Source: JAAFKA01 sp043748455 (GTDB lineage: Bacteria > Bacteroidota > Bacteroidia > Cytophagales > Thermoflexibacteraceae). Taken from it: a stretch of 5,185 bases of DNA. The notes below the pieces were generated by a model. The model worked only from the letters and a program-made list of their open reading frames with translations. It was not told the origin of the DNA and ran no database searches. Position numbers and translations under genes: made by a program. This document shows positions 1-5,185 of the stretch, one piece after another (the first letter of the stretch is position 1; each line of letters starts with the position of its first letter). Location: assembly GCA_043748455.1 (NCBI GenBank), contig JAYTNF010000270.1, forward strand, positions 1 through 5,185. The letters are read 5' to 3'.

Positions 1-28
1 TAATGAAGTGCAAATAAAAGCCATGTCT

Positions 29-98
29 AAATAATTATGAATTATGAATTATGAATTTTGTGTGTCAAAAATTCATAATTCATAATTCATAATTATTT
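29..98. repeat. 31-bp perfect inverted repeat built from AATTATG heptamers
   Basis: Bases 29-59 pair without a mismatch with bases 68-98, leaving an 8-base loop (60-67). Each arm consists mostly of three tandem copies of the heptamer AATTATG or its complement, so the element is both a tandem repeat and a palindrome. It directly abuts the stop codon (99-101) of the minus-strand secreted-protein gene, so that transcript would fold into a long A/U hairpin right after translation ends. That placement suggests transcript 3'-end formation or stabilisation, but there is no G/C-rich stem base followed by a U-tract as in a classical intrinsic terminator. Heptameric palindromic repeats of this kind occur as dispersed intergenic elements in other bacteria; whether this one is multicopy cannot be seen from the window. 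Confidence 0.9.
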
Positions 99-1013
99 CT
101 AATCTTTCAAAGTAAGTTTCAAATCTACACAGTTTTCGACAAATAAATGTTTGCCTAAAATTACTTTCAGCACATCTTTTTTATCAGCAGCTTCACCCAA
201 ACGAGTTTCATTAAGTTCCAAGCCACTTTGGTCAAAATTACGCAACCAAACTTCCCCTTGACTATTCCAACGATACATATATTTGCTTGCTTTAATGGTT
301 TTATCACCATTTTTTTCCTCTGTAAATTTAAAGTCAGTCATATTTGTTAAATAACTTCTTCCTGTTGGAATAGCCATTTTTGACACAAATTGTTCGCCAC
401 CTTTGCCTTTAAATGCTTCACAGATGCACGAGCCACGCAGTTTTTCGTCTTCTATTGACACAAAAGTATATTGTGCAATTTTCCATTCACCATGCATTTG
501 GGCATAAGTGAGTGTAACAGTTTCGTTACCTTTTGACCATAAAGTACCATGTTTAAAAATTTCGAATTGCACCACATAAGACATCACTGCAAATTTGCCT
601 TGTATGTATTCACGTAGCATTTCGGTAACACGATATTTTAATTCAATTTCGTCAGAACTAATCAAATCTTCAAGATGTGCTTCAAAACTTTTGATATTGG
701 TATATTTTATATTTGAATTATTTGCAATGTCAAATAAAATAAAGGTTGCCCGAACATCTTTTGACATATATTGTAACACACTTTGCTTGTCTTTGCTTTT
801 TTGAATATCAGAATAAGCTGTTACAAAACTTGTAAATTGTTTGTGCAAATTTTTATAATCTTCTTCTTCTTCTTTGGGATAACCTGTCATCATGGCAGGC
901 ACAACAGGAAGTACAACAGGTGCTACAACTTCTTTTCCTTTTTTAGGTTTTTGAGCATTGGCAGCAAAAACAATAAAAAAGGCACAAATAGACAAAATAA
1001 GTGATTTTTTCAT
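99..1013 (-). CDS. Secreted protein of unknown function with NTF2-like central region
   Basis: This 304-residue protein is not one I recognise by name. Residues 1-20 form a clear Sec signal peptide (MKK, hydrophobic core, then ANA before Q21), with no lipobox cysteine, so a periplasmic or outer-surface soluble protein is likely. A Lys/Pro/Val-rich linker (22-45) and an acidic EEEED run (48-52) follow. Residues about 52-190 read like an NTF2/SnoaL-type fold: helices first, then alternating strands ending in a GEWKIAQYTF segment. That is inferred from pattern only. Residues 191-304 form a second part with C196, C198 and C295, which could form a disulfide or bind metal, plus a W/Y-rich stretch (244-257). 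The ATG at 1011-1013 is supported by the signal peptide and by a good promoter about 30 bases upstream. The gene is transcribed divergently from murG and appears monocistronic. No function is assigned. Confidence 0.85.
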   Translation of the reverse strand: MKKSLILSICAFFIVFAANAQKPKKGKEVVAPVVLPVVPAMMTGYPKEEEEDYKNLHKQFTSFVTAYSDIQKSKDKQSVLQYMSKDVRATFILFDIANNSNIKYTNIKSFEAHLEDLISSDEIELKYRVTEMLREYIQGKFAVMSYVVQFEIFKHGTLWSKGNETVTLTYAQMHGEWKIAQYTFVSIEDEKLRGSCICEAFKGKGGEQFVSKMAIPTGRSYLTNMTDFKFTEEKNGDKTIKASKYMYRWNSQGEVWLRNFDQSGLELNETRLGEAADKKDVLKVILGKHLFVENCVDLKLTLKD

Positions 1014-1042
1014 AAACTTGGTTCTTTGAAATAGGTATAAAA

Positions 1043-1074
1043 CAAAGGTAATTTTTATCTTTGGAAATACAAAA
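1043..1074 (-). promoter_or_regulatory. Bacteroidota-type sigma promoter for the secreted-protein gene
   Basis: On the minus strand a -33 box TTTTG (1074 to 1070) is followed by a 19-base spacer and the -7 box TACCTTTG (1050 to 1043), an exact match to the Bacteroidota consensus TAnnTTTG. Transcription would start near 1035-1038, giving a leader of roughly 25 bases before the ATG at 1013. The leader has no Shine-Dalgarno sequence, as is usual in this phylum. The box pair and spacing are seen directly; activity is inferred. Confidence 0.75.
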
Positions 1075-1090
1075 TTTTGAGAATTAAGAT

Positions 1091-1098
1091 TAGCTTTG
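1091..1098 (+). promoter_or_regulatory. Probable -7 box of the murG promoter
   Basis: TAGCTTTG matches the Bacteroidota -7 consensus TAnnTTTG and lies 25 bases before the murG start. No TTG sits 17-23 bases upstream; the nearest candidates are at spacings of 11 (1077-1079) and 27 (1061-1063). The -33 contact is therefore poor and the promoter may be weak or need an activator. It lies about 40 bp from the divergent minus-strand -7 box, so the two promoters share a compact region and could influence each other. Confidence 0.5.
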
Positions 1099-1123
1099 TA
1101 GGTTTATAAAAATTGCAAACTTT

Positions 1124-2245
1124 ATGAAACTCATGAAAATTATTATTAGTGGTGGTGGAACAGGTGGACATATTTATCCTGCCATTGCCATTGCCCAAAC
1201 TTTAAAAGCACAGTTTCCTGATTGTGAAATTCTTTTTGTGGGGGCAGAAGGCAAAATGGAAATGGAAAAAGTGCCAAAAGCTGGTTTCAAAATCATAGGT
1301 TTGCCTGTTCGTGCATTACAACGGAGTTTTACAGTAGAAAATATTAAATTAAACTTGAAATTTCCTATATTATTGCTTAAAAGTTTGGGCAAAGCCTATA
1401 AAATTGTCAAAGATTTTCAGCCTGATATATGTATAGGTGTTGGAGGTTATGCAAGTGGTGCTTTGATGCAAATGGCTGTATTACAAGGAGTTCCGACTTT
1501 GATACAAGAACAAAATAGTTATGCAGGTTTGACAAATAAGTTATTGTCAAAATTTGTAAATCGTATTTGTGTAGCATATCCAAATATGGAACAATATTTT
1601 CCAAAACATAAAATCGTAATGACGGGAAACCCTGTTCGCAATGATTTATTAGATTTGTCAGCATTGAAATCACAAGCCTTAGCATTTTTTACATTGCAAG
1701 AACATCAACAAACTTTGCTAATTGTAGGCGGAAGTTTGGGGGCAAGAAGTGTCAATAACGCCATTTTAGAGCATATTGAAATTTTATTAGCACAAAATTA
1801 TCAAGTTATTTGGCAAACAGGAAATACAGATTTTAGCAGAATTAGTGCTATTTTAGCAGAAAAAAAGTTACTTATCAACTCAAAATTAATTGTTAAGGAT
1901 TTTATTTATGACATGAGATTTGCCTATTCTGCGGCTGATGTTGTGGTTTCACGTGCAGGTGCATTGGCGATTTCTGAGTTGTGTTTGGCAGAAAAACCAT
2001 GTATTTTAGTGCCTTTACCGACAGCAGCAGAAGACCACCAAAGCAAAAATGCGATGAGTTTAGTGCAAGAACATGCAGCATTATTAGTAAAAGATAGTGA
2101 AGCCAAAGAAAATTTAGTAAAAGTTGCGATTGAATTATTGCAAAATAATACCTTACAAACAACACTAAAAAATAACATTAAGACTTTTGCAAAACCACAA
2201 GCAGCTGAAAAAATTGTAGCAGAAATTTTGTCATTGATTAAATAA
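1124..2245 (+). CDS. murG: UDP-GlcNAc:lipid I N-acetylglucosaminyltransferase MurG
   Basis: MurG transfers GlcNAc from UDP-GlcNAc to lipid I on the cytoplasmic face of the inner membrane, making lipid II for peptidoglycan. The 373 residues match the family's usual length and GT-B layout. The N-terminal domain has the glycine loop ISGGGTGGHIYPA (8-20, including H16), GVGGYASG (105-112) and QEQNSYAGLTNK (128-139). The hinge region has GNPVRNDL (168-175). The C-terminal UDP-GlcNAc domain has VGGSLGARSVN (201-211), WQTG (230-233), SRAGALAISE (276-285, where E285 corresponds to the ribose-binding Glu) and PLPTAAEDHQ (297-306). A second in-frame ATG at 1133 would give MKIIISGGG, which fits the family equally well, so the start is uncertain by three codons. 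No Shine-Dalgarno sequence is visible before either. The gene stands alone here instead of lying between ftsW and murC as in a typical dcw cluster. All key motifs look intact. Confidence 0.97.
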   Translation: MKLMKIIISGGGTGGHIYPAIAIAQTLKAQFPDCEILFVGAEGKMEMEKVPKAGFKIIGLPVRALQRSFTVENIKLNLKFPILLLKSLGKAYKIVKDFQPDICIGVGGYASGALMQMAVLQGVPTLIQEQNSYAGLTNKLLSKFVNRICVAYPNMEQYFPKHKIVMTGNPVRNDLLDLSALKSQALAFFTLQEHQQTLLIVGGSLGARSVNNAILEHIEILLAQNYQVIWQTGNTDFSRISAILAEKKLLINSKLIVKDFIYDMRFAYSAADVVVSRAGALAISELCLAEKPCILVPLPTAAEDHQSKNAMSLVQEHAALLVKDSEAKENLVKVAIELLQNNTLQTTLKNNIKTFAKPQAAEKIVAEILSLIK

Positions 2246-2266
2246 GTTTGATAACGACATTGTAAA

Positions 2267-2379
2267 TTTGTCATTCTGAGCTGCTGGTGCGACATTTCGC
2301 AAGAATCTGAATTATTAGTTTTTGACGTAATAACGCCAGATTCTTGCGAAATGTCGTACCAGCAACTCAGAATGGCAAA
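2267..2379. repeat. REP-like imperfect inverted repeat (paired, about 40-bp arms)
   Basis: Bases 2272-2309 and 2337-2374 are inverted copies of 38 bases with only two differences (2281/2365 and 2289/2357). Pairing extends outward, apart from a T/G at 2271/2375, to 2267 and 2379. Inside the 27-base centre, TTATTA (2312-2317) and TAATAA (2328-2333) can pair as well, so almost the whole element folds. Each arm also holds its own small palindrome, GCGACATTTCGC (2289-2300) and GCGAAATGTCGT (2346-2357), giving the look of two REP units facing each other. The outer ends, TTTGTCATTCTGAG and AAGAATCT, resemble dispersed intergenic repeats known from many Bacteroidota genomes (from memory, not checked). 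It begins 21 bases after the murG stop and may end that transcript, though no U-tract follows. No transposase is present in the window. Confidence 0.85.
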
Positions 2380-2457
2380 ACAACTATTTTAAGTTCTCGA
2401 AATACTTCCCATTTGCAATAATACTAAGGCTACTAAAAATAAATTTTCTATAATAGC

Positions 2458-2487
2458 TTGTAAATCAAAGAGAAAAATGTAAGTTTG
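2458..2487 (+). promoter_or_regulatory. Promoter of the rplM-rpsI-rpsB operon
   Basis: A -33 TTG (2458-2460), a 19-base spacer and a -7 TAAGTTTG (2480-2487) match the Bacteroidota consensus exactly, with the same spacing as the promoter at 1043-1074. Transcription would start near 2493-2495, leaving a leader of about 32 bases. That leader is almost purely A/T and contains no Shine-Dalgarno sequence. It is too short for a large autoregulatory r-protein leader structure, unless a second promoter lies further upstream. Confidence 0.8.
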
Positions 2488-2525
2488 CAACTCAATTTTA
2501 AATCTTTTAATAATTTTTAATCTTA

Positions 2526-2972
2526 ATGGATACTTTAAGCTATAAGACTATCTCGGTGGCAACAGAAAAAGTCACCAAAGATTGGGTAATTGTAGACGCC
2601 CAGTCTGCAGTCTTAGGACGTTTTGCAAGTCAAGTTGCAACCATCCTTAGAGGTAAAAACAAACCAAGTTTTACGCCTCACATAGACTGTGGAGATTTTG
2701 TGATTGTTATTAATGCCGAAAAAATTCGTTTGACAGGCAAAAAAATGACAGACAAAGAAATCATCTCCTATACGGGAAATCCCGGAGGTCAACGCATTAC
2801 GACACCAAGAGCTACGTTAGCAAAACACCCAACTCGTTTGGTGGAAGAGGCTATCAGACACATGTTACCTAAAGGACGTTTAGGTCGCAAATTATTCACA
2901 AACTTGCACGTTTATGCAGGTACGGAACACAAGCACGCAGCTCAACAACCTAAAGAAATTAAATTGTCGTAA
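2526..2972 (+). CDS. rplM: 50S ribosomal protein L13 (uL13)
   Basis: L13 is an early-assembly protein of the large ribosomal subunit that binds 23S rRNA. The 148 residues match the family length in this phylum. The N-terminus MDTLSYKT is characteristic of Bacteroidota L13 and fixes the start at 2526. Conserved blocks follow in order: DWVIVDAQSAVLGRFAS (19-35), LRGKNKPSFTPHIDCGD (41-57), INAEKIRLTGKK (62-73), GNPGGQR (84-90) and the signature region VEEAIRHMLPKGRLGRKLF through LHVYAGTEH (106-135). It is the first gene of the operon, directly followed by rpsI with a 2-base gap. No Shine-Dalgarno sequence is seen; the upstream bases are A/T-rich. Confidence 0.98.
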   Translation: MDTLSYKTISVATEKVTKDWVIVDAQSAVLGRFASQVATILRGKNKPSFTPHIDCGDFVIVINAEKIRLTGKKMTDKEIISYTGNPGGQRITTPRATLAKHPTRLVEEAIRHMLPKGRLGRKLFTNLHVYAGTEHKHAAQQPKEIKLS

Positions 2973-2974
2973 TC

Positions 2975-3358
2975 ATGGGAATCATCAACACGATAGGAAG
3001 AAGAAAAACATCTGTAGCAAGAGTTTATCTTACAGCCGGCAGTGGCAAAGTTACTGTCAATGAGAAGGAATTAGCAACCTATTTTCCATCTGAAATCCTC
3101 CGCATCAAAATAAATCAACCATTTGTTACCATCAAAGATGGTGCTTATGATGTAAAAGTTACGGTAGATGGTGGTGGCACAACAGGTCAAGCAGAGGCTA
3201 TCCGTTTGGGTATTTCTCGTGCTTTATGCGAATTAAATCCTGATAACCGCAAATTGTTGAAACCAGAAGGATTCTTGACAAGAGACCCACGTATGGTAGA
3301 ACGCAAAAAATTCGGCAGACGCAAAGCAAGAAGACGTTTCCAATTCAGCAAACGCTAA
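2975..3358 (+). CDS. rpsI: 30S ribosomal protein S9 (uS9)
   Basis: S9 sits in the head of the small subunit, and its extended C-terminal tail reaches the P-site tRNA anticodon loop. The 127 residues match the family. Visible landmarks are NTIGRRKTSVARVYL (5-19), YFPSEILR (36-43), the signature DGGGTTGQAEAIRLGISRAL (65-84), FLTRDPRMVERKKFGR (100-115) and the basic tail ending in FQFSKR, whose final Lys-Arg is the tRNA-contacting end. The ATG lies 2 bases after the rplM stop, so the two genes are cotranscribed and probably translationally coupled. This rplM-rpsI pairing is conserved across bacteria. Confidence 0.98.
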   Translation: MGIINTIGRRKTSVARVYLTAGSGKVTVNEKELATYFPSEILRIKINQPFVTIKDGAYDVKVTVDGGGTTGQAEAIRLGISRALCELNPDNRKLLKPEGFLTRDPRMVERKKFGRRKARRRFQFSKR

Positions 3359-3379
3359 TCCTTTTAACAATCACAGTAA

Positions 3380-3394
3380 TTTTCGACACGAAAA
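3380..3394 (+). other. Small hairpin abutting the rpsB start codon
   Basis: TTTTCG (3380-3385) and CGAAAA (3389-3394) form a perfect 6-bp stem with a 3-base loop ending immediately before the rpsB ATG at 3395. S2 autoregulates its own operon in other bacteria, so a leader structure here is conceivable, but the stem is short and A/U-rich and could be chance. Confidence 0.25.
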
Positions 3395-4186
3395 ATGGCT
3401 AACGTAGAATATAAAGACTTATTGGAATCGGGTGTTCACTTTGGACACTTGACCAGAAAGTGGAATCCAAAAATGGCTCCTTACATCTTCATGGAGAAAA
3501 ACGGAATCCACATTATAGACCTGAATAAAACTCTTGCTTCATTAGACGTAGCATTAGAGGCAGTAAAAAAAATTATTCGTTCAGGCAGAAAAGTAATGTT
3601 TGTTGCTACAAAAAAACAGGCAAAAGAAGTTGTTGCTGAAGAAGCAAGACGTCTTAAAATGCCTTACGTAACCGAAAGATGGTTAGGTGGTATGCTTACA
3701 AACTTTGCAACAATACGTAAATCAGTAAAAAAACTTACGTCAATTGATAAAATGACTCGTGATGAGGCAGTTTTCAAAAGTCTTGCGAAAAAAGAAAGAT
3801 TGATGAAAGAAAGAGAAAGAGAGAAATTAGACAAAGTTTTGGGAGGTATTGCCGACCAAAGCCGTTTGCCTGCTGCTCTTTTCATTGTAGATATCAAACG
3901 TGAACATATTGCGATTAAAGAGGCACAACGCCTTAATATTCCTGTTTTTGCGATGGTTGATACGAACTCTGACCCAACACAAGTAGATTTCCCAATTCCT
4001 GCAAATGATGATGCTTACAAATCTATTGCTTTGATTACTCATGCAATTGGTAGAGCTATTGAAGAAGCATTGCAAGAACGTAAGAAAGATAAAGATGAGA
4101 ACAAACTGAAAGACGAAGAAAACGAGAAGAGAGAAGTTGATGAAGTTGTAACATCTAAAAAAGGTGAATCAGAAGAAGAAGCATAA
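3395..4186 (+). CDS. rpsB: 30S ribosomal protein S2 (uS2)
   Basis: S2 binds late to the small subunit between head and body and helps recruit S1 where S1 is present. The 263 residues include the conserved blocks LLESGVHFGHLTRKWNPKM (9-27), IFMEKNGIHIIDLNKT (31-46), VATKKQA (70-76), ERWLGGMLTNFATI (94-107), the signature LPAALFIVDIKREHIAIKEAQRLNIP (158-183) and AMVDTNSDPTQVDFPIPANDDA (186-207). A highly charged Lys/Glu tail (228-263) ends in EEEA; a charged, variable C-terminal extension is common for S2 in this phylum. The gene follows rpsI after 36 bases without an obvious new promoter, so it is read as the last gene of the operon. The usual next gene, tsf, is absent; a terminator and a convergent gene follow instead. 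Confidence 0.98.
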   Translation: MANVEYKDLLESGVHFGHLTRKWNPKMAPYIFMEKNGIHIIDLNKTLASLDVALEAVKKIIRSGRKVMFVATKKQAKEVVAEEARRLKMPYVTERWLGGMLTNFATIRKSVKKLTSIDKMTRDEAVFKSLAKKERLMKEREREKLDKVLGGIADQSRLPAALFIVDIKREHIAIKEAQRLNIPVFAMVDTNSDPTQVDFPIPANDDAYKSIALITHAIGRAIEEALQERKKDKDENKLKDEENEKREVDEVVTSKKGESEEEA

Positions 4187-4230
4187 GTAATAATTATTTT
4201 CTGAACACTTAGGCTTAACTTTTATAAAGC

Positions 4231-4270
4231 ATAAAAAAACCTATAAGTTAAATCTTGTAGGTTTTTTTGT
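4231..4270. terminator. Bidirectional intrinsic terminator between rpsB and the dehydrogenase gene
   Basis: Bases 4231-4247 pair with 4254-4270 over 17 bp, with two T/G positions (4232/4269 and 4244/4257), around the 6-base loop TTAAAT. The stem carries seven A residues on the left (4233-4239) and seven T residues on the right (4262-4268). It can therefore supply a U-tract after the CCTATAAG/CTTGTAGG core in either direction. It lies 44 bases after the rpsB stop and 18 bases after the convergent dehydrogenase stop, as expected for a shared terminator. Confidence 0.88.
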
Positions 4271-4288
4271 GGAAAATTTATAATTCTC

Positions 4289-5185
4289 TTAACTCATCCA
4301 ATTAATTTGGGCTTCGGCTTCCCATTTCATCGTAGTTTTTTTGAGTTTTGTCCAAAATTCTATCGAACTTTTGCCTGTAATATCACCAACACCAAATTTT
4401 GAATCATTCCAACCACCAAAAGAAAAAGGCTCACGAGGTACAGGTACACCAATATTTACGCCAATCATACCCGCAGAAGCACTGTCCATAACTCTACGTG
4501 CAGCACCACCACTTTGTGTGAATACAGACGCAGCATTTCCATAAGGATTTCCGTTTTCAATGGCAAGGGCTTCTTCCAAAGTTTTTACACGAATGATAGA
4601 AATTACGGGACCAAAAATTTCTTCTTTTGCAACTGACATTTCAGGAGTAACATAATCTATAACCGTTGGCGAAACATAAAAACCGCCTTCTCTACCTGCA
4701 ACAACGGTTTTACGACCATCAACAAGAATTTTTGCACCCATTTTTTCTGCCTCATCAATATATTTTTCTATTCTTTCTTTGGCTGCTGCCGAAATTACAG
4801 CACCTAAATTTTTGCCTGCCACAATTTTTTTAGCTTCTTCACAAAGTTTGTCAATAATATGTTGCACTTCACCTACTGCCACCATTGCCGATGCAGCCAT
4901 ACAACGCTGACCTGCACAACCTGACATAGATGCTGCTACATTACTTGCAGTCATAGCCACGTTAGCATCTGGCAAAACAATTAAGTGATTTTTTGCTCCA
5001 CCCAAAGACAAACATCTTTTCAAATTTGAAGTTGCACGTATATACACAAGTTTTGCAACTTTTGTGCTACCTACAAACGAAACCGCATCAATGTCTGGGT
5101 GGTCGCAAATTGCCTCAACAATTTCTCTATCACCATTCACAATATTGAAAACGCCATCAGGCAAACCTGCTTCTTTCAACAATTC
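4289..5185 (-). CDS. mmsA: Methylmalonate-semialdehyde dehydrogenase, CoA-acylating (3' part)
   Basis: This ALDH-superfamily enzyme converts methylmalonate semialdehyde (or malonate semialdehyde) to propionyl-CoA (or acetyl-CoA) with NAD and CoA, in valine or inositol catabolism in the cytoplasm. About 298 C-terminal residues are visible of a family length near 480-500. The gene is cut by the right window edge and its start lies outside. Diagnostic features in the visible part are the NAD-loop SFVGST (about 36-41), GAKNH (about 63-67) where ordinary ALDHs have the general-base ELGG motif, the catalytic cysteine in GCAGQRCMA (Cys about 95, codon 4901-4903), KEEIFGP (about 188-194), GMIGVNIGVPVPREPFSFGG (about 239-258) and the end IEFWTKLKKTTMKW. 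Replacement of the Glu by the GAKN form is typical of the CoA-acylating MMSDH subgroup and supports this over a hydrolytic aldehyde dehydrogenase. It is convergent with rpsB and unrelated in function. Confidence 0.92.
   Translation of the reverse strand, partial: ELLKEAGLPDGVFNIVNGDREIVEAICDHPDIDAVSFVGSTKVAKLVYIRATSNLKRCLSLGGAKNHLIVLPDANVAMTASNVAASMSGCAGQRCMAASAMVAVGEVQHIIDKLCEEAKKIVAGKNLGAVISAAAKERIEKYIDEAEKMGAKILVDGRKTVVAGREGGFYVSPTVIDYVTPEMSVAKEEIFGPVISIIRVKTLEEALAIENGNPYGNAASVFTQSGGAARRVMDSASAGMIGVNIGVPVPREPFSFGGWNDSKFGVGDITGKSSIEFWTKLKKTTMKWEAEAQINWMS

Noticed and set aside
2..34. Open plus-strand frame from the left edge ending in a TAA, possibly the last ten codons of a gene convergent with the secreted-protein gene.
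   Set aside because: It is too short to judge coding character. It would make the 29-98 hairpin a shared convergent 3' structure, but there is no independent support.
595..1004. Plus-strand open frames opposite the secreted-protein gene.
   Set aside because: They are antisense shadows with low-complexity Phe/Lys-rich content and no promoter or family resemblance; the minus-strand gene explains the region.
1902..2295. Minus-strand open frames opposite the 3' half of murG.
   Set aside because: They overlap strongly conserved MurG motifs on the other strand and their translations look like composition artefacts.
3377..3384. TAATTTTC before rpsB as an internal promoter -7 box.
   Set aside because: It lacks the invariant final G, has no TTG at a suitable distance, and would start transcription at or beyond the start codon.
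4215..4251. TTAACTT (4215-4221) can pair with AAGTTAA (4245-4251), an alternative to the terminator stem that would look like an attenuator.
   Set aside because: It is only 7 bp of A/T-rich pairing overlapping three bases of a far stronger stem, downstream of the last gene where attenuation has no obvious target.
5180..5182. A TTG codon at the right edge as the start of the dehydrogenase gene.
   Set aside because: The frame is open to the window edge and the family needs about 190 more N-terminal residues, so the gene simply continues outside the window.

Overview
The window looks like an ordinary chromosomal housekeeping segment from a low-GC member of the Bacteroidota. Several things point there. 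The L13, S9 and S2 proteins have the sequence style of that phylum, for example the L13 start MDTLSYKT and the S9 end FQFSKR. There are no Shine-Dalgarno sequences in front of any gene. Two promoters match the phylum's TTG / TAnnTTTG pattern with exactly 19 bases between the boxes, and a third site has only the TAnnTTTG box. The secreted protein has a typical signal peptide ending in ANA|Q. I cannot place the organism below phylum level; a Cytophaga/Flexibacter-like lineage is only a guess.

Layout from left to right: a 31-bp perfect hairpin built from AATTATG heptamers (29-98); a minus-strand gene for a secreted protein of unknown function with an NTF2-like central region (99-1013); a short divergent promoter region (1014-1123); murG on the plus strand, standing alone (1124-2245); a 280-bp intergenic region with a large REP-like inverted repeat (2267-2379) and a strong promoter (2458-2487); the ribosomal protein operon rplM-rpsI-rpsB (2526-4186); a bidirectional terminator (4231-4270); and the 3' part of a minus-strand methylmalonate-semialdehyde dehydrogenase gene that runs off the right edge (4289-5185).

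The genes serve separate tasks: lipid II synthesis (MurG), the ribosome (L13, S9, S2) and branched-chain or inositol-type carbon catabolism (MmsA). Only rplM-rpsI-rpsB form a clear operon. Two arrangements are mildly unusual: murG is outside a division/cell-wall cluster, and rpsB is not followed by tsf.

I found no defence system, mobile gene, CRISPR array, tRNA or rRNA. The two long intergenic palindromes are the most interesting non-genic structures. I do not see evidence of a new biological system here.
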